Shown one piece after another: positions 54,870-64,000 of a stretch of DNA of 64,000 nt. The translations under genes and the position numbers were made by a program. The notes beneath the pieces were generated by a model. The model did not search any database. It saw only the letters and a list, made by a program, of their open reading frames with translations, and was not told where the DNA came from. Location: the NCBI GenBank assembly GCA_029204225.1, contig CM055114.1:12894144-12958143 (forward strand), given 5' to 3'. The DNA comes from Diphasiastrum complanatum. Taxonomy: Eukaryota > Streptophyta > Lycopodiopsida > Lycopodiales > Lycopodiaceae. How positions within the stretch are numbered: the stretch's first letter is position 1; every line of letters starts with the position of its first letter.

Positions 54870-57360
54870 CTTGTGATAATTATTTGAATGTTCAATTGAA
54901 GCTATTATAGCGAATGCATAATTTATATATATATGTAAAATGGTGACGTTGAAAGCTCTTGAGATAGAATGTAAGATGATTCTAGGCATTCACTTTCATT
55001 TTTGTTATATGCAATTCTAACCATCTTTGATTTATAATTTGCATGCTGATTCTCAATGGAGTTTGCAATAGATGTAGGGGGGAAGATGTAGAGCTTAACC
55101 ACTAACTAATTATACACATAGTATATACAAAGCTCATTGATCAAGTGCCAATGTTATGAAATGAACATAGTTGACTATATGAGATCGTGTTTTGTGAATT
55201 CTAAAGCTTTGATTTGAGTGCAACACTTTGATATGGAAGTTACCTTTTATTTATTTATTTTTTGTTTTGTTTAGAAGAAATCATGGTGATGAGATCCAAC
55301 TTCAAAAAATAACTACGCGTTTTCCATAAACATGTGAAAGTTCGACAAGTTTTTCAAATACAAAAAATGGACATGTTGCAATATTATGCCTTGATATGTT
55401 TGTTTGTTTTAAATTATAAACAAGTTGCTATTTTATGAGCTAGCCTTGAATCTAGAAGCGGTAACAGCTTCTTGTTGTTCATGTTCTATTTAATTATTTT
55501 GATGTAGATTGTCTTACATGACAATAATGAGTGTATTGACGATGTTTCACACATTTGGACTTCTTTTGCATCAATCCAAAAGTGATGTTCATCATAGTAC
55601 CAAATTTGCTAAGTAGTTGCATTGAATTAGTACTCTTCTAAAATGGTTCCTACCTTATGTCTTTAAAGGAAGAAAAAGAGAGAACAAGGGAAGTAAGTTG
55701 CGAAAACCTTGACAAGTCGTCATATATCTTCCCACGCAAGAATGAGCTTTAGTTTCATGCATGCCTTTCAAGGATAAGTAACAATCTGATGCAATTAATG
55801 AATGTTCACATGTTATGTTCAAACATTGAATAATTGAAGGCCATGTATCCAAATTCAAAAGTATTGCTTTGCTAATGAAGAGTTATAATTTTTAGTTCTT
55901 TTAAAATTATTGGCAGTACTCACGACTCATGGTTGGCTCAATCTAAGAAGGAAACAACATTGATTCAACAAACCACAAATAACTTCATTTAGCATTTTGA
56001 AGCTACCTCATGTTCCTCAAATTGTTGCTATTTATTGACCAGCTCAGCTGTGAAAGCCTTGATCCTGCTTGAGGTAGAGGCAATGGAAAAACCCATCACA
56101 AATCTGCCAAAGTTGTTTAAATGGAAGTAGTGAAAAACCCAGCTGCTTGTTGCTCAGTAGAAAATTTGTTCATGGAACCGATGTTGAAGTCATTACAATG
56201 GCTGTAGTTATAACAGGGTCTAGCATCACAAAACAAGCTAACAGATATTATCATGTATAAGATGTAATAGGATTGTTTAACACAAAAATTCCAGAATCAT
56301 ATACACGCACACAGAACCTGTTATTCAGCAAAAGCAACAAGATACTGAACCTTTGATCAAGAGGCTCAACCGAAGATGGACAGATCATTGCAACAACTAA
56401 AGCTGGTGGCAAATTTTTTTTGCCACCAACGACCCACAAGCATCCAAAATCTGTGTGCTGGTGGCAGAAAACAAATTTACAACAGCTCCAGCTTCACTTG
56501 CCAATCTCTGTCCGCTGCTGGCACAAAAAGATTCCAACCGCTCTAGCTATACTGGCAGAATGAAAATTCCTCGGAATATTATTTTTTTGCCACCAATGGC
56601 CAGCCAAATTCCCTAGTATTGCAGCATCTAAGGGAAAACTAGGTGACTACTGACAATTTTTTTTTGAATTGCACATCATGTAGAGGGCCAATGGTGGCAA
56701 ACATAAGTCAGACATTTTGGACCTGTAGAGGGCCATTGGTGGCAATTTTTTTTTTCCCACTAGCTCTACTCGCCGGCAAGTATAGCTGGTGGCAATTTTC
56801 TTTTAAACACACAATTGTGCTGGTTAAATATTGTAAACCATGGAAAGTTCCCAGGAAACCCTAAACAATTGTTGCGCCCTACTATCTTAGGGTTTATGAT
56901 TTTGTATAGTGACATTAGTGGCAAGATCTTTTGCCACTCACAAATACATTTATTAATTCTCATAAAACCTTGCAAAAAGGTCATTTTGTAGACGTTGAGT
57001 AAATGATAGATGATGTTGGGGATTCATTAAATTTGTTTTTGGTAATGCATGTCAATTGGAAGCAATTTTTGTTGATCTAATGAAAAATTGGACAATTCTG
57101 TAAAAGAATTGAAGCACTACAAGAACCTCCGAGTATATTTGAAAGCTCTAGCTTTACAAGCTTGATCTCAAAACTTCTTGGACTTTGCTTTTGCTTTCAT
57201 ATAGTTGCTCCTATGGCCATGTTTGAAACGTTTGTCTCTTCAAAAGCAGTGTCCTCTAACCATGTACTTCTGCTAGATCCGGAATACTCACAATCACTAT
57301 GCCAATTCGAGAGACTTCTTTGCTTCTATGTTGCTCATCAAATTCTTTGTTTATATTTTT
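54870..57360. other. No recognisable gene; GCCACCAATGG inverted-word cluster at 56405-56960
   Basis: The only structure seen is a cluster of (T)TGCCACCAA(T/C)GGCC words and their complements GG(C)CA(A/T)TGGTGGCAA, with T-runs between. At 57115-57125 lies CACTACAAGAA, the usual terminus of CACTA elements. The cluster lies left of it, which does not fit a simple left terminus. Confidence 0.35.
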
Positions 57361-57369
57361 CAGATCATA

Positions 57370-57650
57370 GAATTCGCAAGGTATGACAAATTTGGTAGAC
57401 GTTACTACCACCTACTCAAAGACCAATCGAAAAGGAGTGTGTTTGATGGAGAGCTTATAGGTGGTACGAAATGCCCATAATGCTACTTGAAGCTTATGTT
57501 TTTAATCCGATTTACTAGGCTCTTCTATAATTTTTGAATAATATTGCGAAGTATCTTATCAATTTTTTTTGCTTCTCCATTGCATGTACGATAATATGGT
57601 GTGCTCTTGTGCTCAATTATTAGGAAATAGAAAAACTACACACAACACTA
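57370..57650 (-). pseudogene. Ty3/gypsy integrase fragment
   Basis: Minus-strand IEHKSTPYYRTCNGEAKK (about 57622-57570) and ILRNIIQKL, then after frame change VALWAFRTTYKLSIKHTPFR (57492-57430). This matches the block HSTPYYPQANGQVE...ALWAYRTxxKxxxxxTPFxLVYG. The catalytic Glu position appears to be Lys. Short and broken. Confidence 0.65.
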
Positions 57651-58799
57651 AATATGTGGCTTTTTCTTACAACTTTTCTTTAGCAATATGATAATGGATA
57701 TCAATGTCTTGTTCTGGCCTAAGCACAAAATCTTAGTCGCAATGCAGACAACTCTAATTATCACAAGATATTAAAGTAGAATGCTTCTGAGTTTGCCCAT
57801 AATTAGCAAATAATCTTTCCAAGTATTTGGTAGCTTTGAAAATTTGGCCTTCTTCTTGTGAGTATTTTTGTTAGGGATAATCCTGATGAAGTCATGAGTG
57901 TGGCTAACTAGATTCTAACACAAGTGTTACCAAGTGGAGACAACTAAATTCACAAAAGTGTTGGATATCTATAACTTGACCAATGTCAAGTAAGAGAGAT
58001 GCACCCAAACAAGGACAACCAATATGGTATAATCCTTTGTTGAAAAGCTTTTCATGAAGCACAAAACAATTACATGGTTTTCATTTAATTTGTAGGGTGC
58101 CTCCACCAGGCTTTTAACACATGTTCTTGATTATTAAGGAAGAAGAGAAGGCATCCTTGTTCGATGGCTTCAATTCTTTGGGCATGGATGTTGAACAGAC
58201 TTAAACTAAACACCACAAAGGACTTGAGAAAACTCTCCAAGGCCTACTTTCCAAGAAGTAGACAACTAGATCATTAATGTATAGGTTACTTTGGAACGTC
58301 TCAATTGAGCATTATAAGCTAAGATCGAGGCTCCATTTGACCATCATCCTCCATGTGGAACCAGAGGCTAAAAATATGATTGTAGCTAGTAGTCTCAATC
58401 AACTCAATTTCTCAGCTTTATTGGAATGGGAAGATAAAGAAAATGTTGAGCTATAAGTTTGGGAATTATTCGAGGAAGCCAAGTGTCCATGCTCAAGTTC
58501 CAAGGTCTAGAAGGATCCAACAATAAAGAAAAGAGAGAAGAATATAAATGGATGATTCACTCCCAACTCCATTGAGCATCTCATTCTCGCTATGGTCTTG
58601 AATTGTCTAACTAAAAAGCATAACACGTTTTCAAAAGCCACCAATTAACAATCACAAAGGTGAGAATATCATTCAATAGAAAATAAAATAAAAATTAGAT
58701 TTTATAAAGCACATTAAATCTACCAATACAACAAAGCTCAAATGATCAAGACGAGATTTAGCACATGTGTGTTTTACAAGCTCAAATATAAAAATCATT

Positions 58800-59215
58800 T
58801 GTGGAGTAAGACTCCACTTCCGATTTTTAATGTGTTTTGGCTATATTATTTGGCCCAAGGTATCCAAATTTGCATTATTTCATTGTGTTTGCATTTATTG
58901 ACATTCTCGCTCAAATATTTAGAAATTATAATCAATACACGTGATCTTAATAAGCACAATATATTATTCCATATGTGAAATAAGATGCGAGTTTAATAAC
59001 GCATTGTTATTGTTTAAGAATTTAGACTCCACTTCAAAGTTAACATGTATTTTTGCTATGTTATCTTGATACCCTAAGCTATTTGAATTTGCATCAGTTA
59101 ACCATGGTTGCATTCATTGACATTCTTGCTCAAACATCTAGAGATTATAGCTAAAAATTGTAATGATAAATAAGTACACTATATTCTTCCATATGTGAAA
59201 TAAGATGCAAGTTTT
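58800..59215. repeat. Tandem duplication, unit about 219 bp
   Basis: Copies at about 58807-58992 and 59026-59215 share GACTCCACTTC, TTGACATTCT(C/T)GCTCAAA, AGCACAATATATT/AGTACACTATATT, and CCATATGTGAAATAAGATGC. ATTGACATTC starts at 58897 and 59116. Confidence 0.85.
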
Positions 59216-59850
59216 GAGGACAAGTTGTTATTATTTGAGCCACCAGAACATTCCTCAAAGTAAGATTATCTTTGCATGTTATAATAAAGAAGAGATAAAG
59301 TAACAAATATAAGATGTGTATATCTACTTTAAATTTAAAATAATATCACTTGCTAGCTTTGTAGACTTTAATGCCAATGTTATTACAAACTATATCATGA
59401 ATAACATACTAGATTAGTGTTCTCCATGTATCTAATTATACCCAAATTTATGATTGAAATACTATGGATCTATTCCATACTTTTCTAGTACCAATTGTTA
59501 GGAGATGACATTCACACGTGAACACTATTGGTGAAAATGAAAAGTAACCAAGTGTGAACAATTGATGTTCTATTGTAAATGGGCATCCAACAAAGTGTAG
59601 GTTGTGTTCATTGTTTTCTTTCATCTAATAAGAAACGACAATGACTACTCCCTAGTAAATTGCTTGAAACTCTAACAATATAATGATATTTATTCCTTCA
59701 AATTAGGTATTTTGCACTACATAGCCGACAAGTACAATCAAACTTCAGAAATGAACGTGACTACTAAGCTGGTATTAATCAATATATTGTGGTTTAACCT
59801 CATAAAGGTTGATGAAGACATTGTAATCATCTTTAGTGAGTTATATCTAT

Positions 59851-59851
<1 letters not shown>

Positions 59852-59917
<66 letters not shown>
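59852..59917. repeat. (CA)n microsatellite, about 66 bp
   Basis: An uninterrupted CA run; the Thr/His ORF over it is an artefact. Confidence 0.95.
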
Positions 59918-59919
<2 letters not shown>

Positions 59920-60849
59920 GAAATTACATATCATCAATTATTCACAACATGAGAAGAAAGGCATACATTGATGTACAAAAAAGTCAAAGACATACCATCT
60001 TTCAACCACAATTTTTTTGAAATGTCTAATGGGTATACATTTAGCCCAACACATCTATTACTACATCTTAAGTCAATCTAGTATTCCCTCATTGAATCTA
60101 TGAATGTGTGACAAGTCAATAGCCCCAAAATTAAACAATAAGCTTTGAGCAATATGACTCCAACAATGTGTGTATCATTGAATCGATATCCTATTCACTT
60201 GGCTAGGTGCTCACAAACATCAAACCTAAAAAAAAATCACATATCGCTTTTTCAAAAGTCAGGCTCATAGATAGCTAACTATCAATTTTCCTCTTGGTAT
60301 GGATGTACACTTGTGAATTTTTAATGCAAGCAACAACAATCACATTCATTATAGATAGCTAAACAAAGTGGTACTCAACCACATGAACTTATTGCTAAGT
60401 GATGGAACCATTTTGTTGTAGTCAATGTCACCTTTACAAGGTTACAGTGCATGCCCAATATTTCTACCAATCTCTGTAATAGATAGTTGTGAGAGTATCC
60501 CATGTCCAACATGAAGTAGGTGACTTTGCTTTCAATTGATCATTTCAGGTACAATATCTTTGAACATGTTGCTAGAGTCTCTACTGAATGTTGCTATTTG
60601 TTGTAGTGCATTTAGATCTAACTCTATCAAGTCTATTTATGGTTCCTCCTCTTCACTTTGTTCATAGTCCCTTGGTTAGATGCTTCTCTTTCTATAATAT
60701 CAAATGCTTTTGTAGCTAATCACTTATTGAATGATTTGGCGATGATCACCATGAGTGACCTTGTTGCTTGCAATTGAAGTGATGGAAGGAATTGCACACA
60801 ATTGGTGAGCTACTACATGACTAGTCAATGGGGTGAGGTTGATTCTTCT

Positions 60850-61480
60850 CTAAAATGTTATTTCCCCACTATTGCCTTGGTTTCTAAATCCTTGTCTTAT
60901 CGAGAATTTGTTAATATTGTTGGAGGCTTGGTTTGCATGGGAATTTGAGTCCCCTCTCAAGAAGTAAGTTGGGCTCAGTTGTGATCCACTAAATACATTT
61001 GGTGTTATTGAGGGAGCACTCGGTGCAAAGCATTGTCTCATAGTCACAAAGCATTTCAACTACTTGCATAGCTGAGTTGAAATTTATGGACATGTAGCTG
61101 TCTATGTCTCTCTTGGTCCCAATATGAATCTTAGCTAGAAATTAGCATGTCCTATTTGCTTCTGACATGTCTGATATGACCCAAACACTCTGCCTAAACT
61201 TATTCAAGTACTCTTGCGATAAGGCTTTCTGCTTGAGATCAAAAGTTCCACTCTTAGTCTCATATGTGAATCCTTGGGGAAAAATTCTTCTCGTAATGCT
61301 TCTTTAAACTTTTCCCACATTTTGAATTGCATTAGTACCACTAGGTGCCAAATGGTGGAGTAGCCTTCAAAGTACATCAAAGCCAAATTCTCTTTTTCTT
61401 CTTCTAGAGTGTGCATCAAATAGAATTAAAGGTTGATATGCTATAACCAATTCTTGACAATGTGTAGGTCATGTTCTCCC
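60850..61480 (-). pseudogene. Ty3/gypsy gag fragment
   Basis: Minus-strand HTLEEEKENLALMYFEGYST, then FKMWEKFKEALREEFFPKDS (about 61330-61270), matches the retrotrans_gag core (…K...A...L.G.A..W….TW..F...L...F.P.). After a frame change, EYLNKFRQSVWVISDMSEA (about 61213-61157) continues the domain, then a Ser/Asn-rich stretch to 60850 (SNHPANNQAS-type). Several stops. No protease or RT follows on this strand. Confidence 0.7.
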
Positions 61481-62741
61481 TTGAAATTCAATGAAGATAT
61501 CATTGTAGCATACTTTAGCTCACTCCATGTGTCATGCTTGCACTTCTCTCTATCCTAGTGGAGGTCGTATAGTTGCATTTTTTCTTCTCGCTATCAGCTC
61601 CTCAAATCGAGTTTCGAGTTGTGTTAATTCATCTCTCATTTATGACACAAAGCCAAAACAATTGTTGTTCCTTGCTCACATTAATGCTTGGCATTCTTCT
61701 TTTTATTTTTCTCGATCCATATTGACTGCACTCAAAATTGTCGACATTGCATTTATAAATTATTTGAGCTTTGAATAAAACAGATATCGATCTTGGTGGG
61801 ATTTTGGCATTGATTGGCATAGGTTGCTCTCTTGGTTACTTTAAAGTAGAGACAATTTTTTTGGAGGAGAGGGTATTGTCTAAGTGTGAACTCCTTTTTT
61901 CCTTAATTTGGACTTTGTACCATCTATGTGCATTCTAGAGCCATACTCTTGATAGTGATCTTATCCATCTGTTAACAATCATGATTCATCAAGGTTGTCC
62001 TCTGATGAATTGCACTTTCTCATTACTACTCTAGAACTTCCACCCCCCCCCCCCCCCCCCTTTAGGATGTGCCCCACATCTTAGTTTGTAAAGTCAATGC
62101 CACAACAAATTCCCCCTATTTTCGTACAGTCAAATCACCTAGATGAACCCAACAGAAATAGGGTATTAGCAATTAGGAAATGAATGTACAAACAAAAAAG
62201 CTACAATAGAGAGGGACTTTCTTCAAGTCACACCCCTTGAGACTAGGCGTAGGACCTTTTGCCTAGCTATGCACATGACAGATCTCTCACAAAATTAGCC
62301 CACAAAACACATCCAACAAATTGCCCATGCTTCATTGTCAAGCAACACATTGCCTCAATGATGCTCTCTCATTCATGGTCGTCAACCCGCACTACCTTTA
62401 TCTATCATTTGTTGAGAGAAAAGTGAGTGCTAAGTGCTTTAGGACAGAACCTAAAAGTTGAAGAAACATTCTACAATATGCGAGTTACTTGTGGAAATGC
62501 ATTTTTTCTTATTGCGAAATATTCTAACATCATAAAAAATATGAAATCTTTATATTGCACGTCAAATTACAATCCCATATTTAGGCATAGCCAAAATGGA
62601 GCATAAAGCTCTTAAGTTTCAAAGTATGTGGGTTTTGAGATCTTTCTTGCACTTGTAGACCAAGATTCGAGCCTCGACTTATAACTACTAAAATGTTCTT
62701 ATCCAACTCAGCTATAGTGGAGGACAAGTAAAATCTCAAAA

Positions 62742-62999
62742 TGAAATTGCTGAAAACCTTGGATCGATCGTTCATGTTTAGAAGTTAAGAACTAGAATTG
62801 AAACCTCAAAGCATAAAATTGCTAGAAACTTGGATTAAACACTTGTGTTTTACGAGTTTAGAACGAGCCGTGGATGAACTCGAGATCGAACATTCATGTC
62901 TAGAAGTTAAGAACGAGAATCTAAATTTCAAAATAAAAAATCACTAAAGACTTGGATCAAACATTCAAGTTCAGAAGGTAAGAATGAGCACCGGATGAA
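62742..62999. repeat. Degenerate higher-order tandem repeat
   Basis: Related words GATCGATCGTTCATGTTTAG (62762), GATTAAACACTTGTGTTTTA (about 62833), GATCGAACATTCATGTCTAG (about 62884) and GATCAAACATTCAAGTTCAG (about 62957), each followed by AGTT(T)A(A)GAAC-type text. Spacings alternate near 72, 51 and 73 bp, so a two-part unit of about 123 bp is repeated twice. Confidence 0.65.
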
Positions 63000-63107
63000 G
63001 CAGAGACGTCCAAGCTACATTTGACATGTCCACCAACTCCGTATGTCCAAACTCGGTTCAGCATGCATACATGTTTAACAAGCTCAAGTGGAAGAGGATA
63101 AAGGAAG

Positions 63108-63216
63108 GTGGGGACTTGGGGGGGGCTGAGGGTGGGACTTGGGGGTGGGCCTGAGGTGAGCCCTTTTAGATCGTGGGTGACGTCTCTACTATCTAGAAGG
63201 GAGGGGGGGGGGGGGG
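63108..63216 (+). other. G-rich tract with several G-runs
   Basis: G-runs (GGGG, GGGGGGG, GGG, GGGGG, and about 14 G at 63203-63216) on the plus strand; enough for G-quadruplex formation. It lies 0.75 kb upstream of the candidate start at 63955. Confidence 0.6.
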
Positions 63217-63239
63217 TTTGTTGGGGCCACTACTTTTAG

Positions 63240-63954
63240 TGGGATTTGCATGTCCCAGGTAAAAATAAAGGCCTCGAGGGTTGGGCGAGCCTGCGGGGGG
63301 CCTGTGCCTGCGCGCATATGCCAAATGGTTGGTACCATTTAATGAGGGAGGGGCGGGCCCGACGGTGGAAAAGCGACGGACTTAGTCCTTTCAGGGGCTG
63401 GGCCGATGGTGGAAAACTGACGGACTTAGTCCCTTCTGCTTCTGCCTTCCACAAAGGACGAAAAGGGCATGAATGGATCGCTGAAGCGTAGCAGGAATGC
63501 AGAGCGAGCAGAGCGGTTTTGCGCCTGAATCCGATTGAGTTTCTTGCTACAAGTTCGATTTTCTCTACTGTTCGTTGTAGAGCAGGTTGGCAGCTCTGGG
63601 ATTTGGTAATTTTTTTGAGCATTTGCTCTATAATTGGATCTGCATTATGCTCTGAGTTCTGTACAGAAACGGAAACTGGGCCGGTGTATCATGGAATCGT
63701 CCGAGATAAATGTTTGTGGTGTTTTGGTTGTGTAGATTGTGTTGATCTGCAGGTTTTGAGATAGGTTCGACTTTTGCGGTTGTATTTATACTGCATTTTG
63801 TGCAATAGATCGTTTAGGAGGAAGATGTGCAATTAGAAATGTCGGCAGAACTCTGAAATGTGAGTGAAATTTAGTATCTGCAATATTATTAGGAGTATTA
63901 TTGTTTGTCAGACAAAGCTGCTTTTGGACGGTGAAATTGTAAAGATTTTGTTCA
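63240..63954 (+). promoter_or_regulatory. GC-rich candidate promoter and leader of a gene leaving the right edge
   Basis: A sharp rise in GC and CpG content (63260-63500) after 60 kb of AT-rich DNA, with an internal near-repeat (GGTGGAAAAGCGACGGACTTAGTCCTTT near 63364 and GGTGGAAAACTGACGGACTTAGTCCCTT near 63408). This resembles a plant gene's 5' region. A possible leader intron has GT at about 63606 and CTGCAG before 63753. The long ORFs on both strands here (81-128 codons) look like composition effects. Confidence 0.35.
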
Positions 63955-64000
63955 ATGTCGAAGTATCACGGTAAGAGGCGAAGTTCTTTTGATTCTGAAG
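63955..64000 (+). CDS. Possible start of a gene truncated by the window edge
   Basis: ATG at 63955-63957 opens a frame MSKYHGKRRSSFDSE that runs off the window end. It follows the GC-rich promoter-like region. Only 15 codons are visible, so product and reality are unknown; the basic, Ser-containing N-terminus gives no family. Confidence 0.3.
   Translation, partial: MSKYHGKRRSSFDSE

Larger units (their letters stand above)
57660..60845. other. No recognisable gene; tandem duplication and CA microsatellite
   Basis: Contains the duplication at 58800-59215 and (CA)n at 59852-59917. A weak PBS-like TTGGTACTAGA (minus strand, near 59488-59478) beside a possible LTR border TGTTAGGAG (59489) would suit the minus-strand gypsy fragment at 57.4-57.65 kb, but there is no LTR pair. 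Confidence 0.3.
61481..63235. other. No recognisable gene; C-run, tandem repeats and G-rich tract
   Basis: A run of about 18 C at 62043-62060, the tandem repeat at 62742-62999 and the G-rich tract at 63110-63216. A 64-codon minus-strand ORF (62775-62581) matches no family. Confidence 0.4.

Noticed and set aside
63236-63622. 128-codon minus-strand ORF over the GC-rich region
   Set aside because: GC-rich DNA has few stops; the plus-strand features look like a promoter and leader, and the product matches no family.

Overview
The window reads as nuclear DNA of a land plant. It is AT-rich and dominated by decayed transposons of plant type: a DUF659/hAT transposase, Ty3/gypsy chromoviruses with chromodomains, Ty1/copia elements, LINEs, and repeated primer-binding sites matching plant initiator tRNA-Met. 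It holds one convincing host gene with plant GT-AG introns, one of them about 11 kb. Long TE-filled introns suggest a large genome. I cannot name the species, or decide between seed-free plant, gymnosperm and angiosperm. There are no rRNA, tRNA or CRISPR features, nor any operon structure.

Layout. 47-3470: relic of a multi-exon hAT (DUF659) transposase on the minus strand, interrupted by a 161-bp GC-rich insertion with an 11-bp target duplication. 3.7-7.8 kb: tandem repeats and a plus-strand chromovirus relic. 7829-14042: a near full-length minus-strand Ty3/gypsy chromovirus with two LTRs, PBS, PPT and gag to chromodomain, all broken by stops, frameshifts and RT deletions. 14-24 kb: mostly non-coding, with a second decayed minus-strand gypsy (18055-21300) that contains a palindrome-rich MITE-like segment and a 0.4-kb tandem duplication. 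24-27.4 kb: no recognisable genes. 27.76-30.92 kb: plus-strand copia relic. 31.7-34.8 kb: mosaic of minus-strand copia gag/protease pieces joined head-to-head to a plus-strand copia RT/RNase H. 35.8-36.7 kb: relic of a non-LTR element with a nuclease-like C-terminal domain.

Host gene. 37980-52305 (+): four coding exons give a 511-residue protein with a CCHC zinc knuckle split across intron 1, one KH domain, a helical charged region and a Tyr/Gly/Gln/His-rich tail, so probably a nuclear RNA-binding protein. Intron 3 (40806-51933) contains LINE fragments, a hAT-like non-autonomous element, a long GA microsatellite and a structurally complete non-autonomous LTR retrotransposon (46464-49514) with near-identical LTRs, exact PBS, PPT, 5-bp target duplication and an unidentified 271-codon ORF. 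This is the youngest-looking insertion in the window.

52.3-63.2 kb: intergenic DNA with faint copia and gypsy remnants, tandem repeats and microsatellites. 63.2-64.0 kb: a GC-rich, CpG-containing stretch that looks like the promoter and leader of another plus-strand gene, whose coding region may begin at 63955 and run off the edge.
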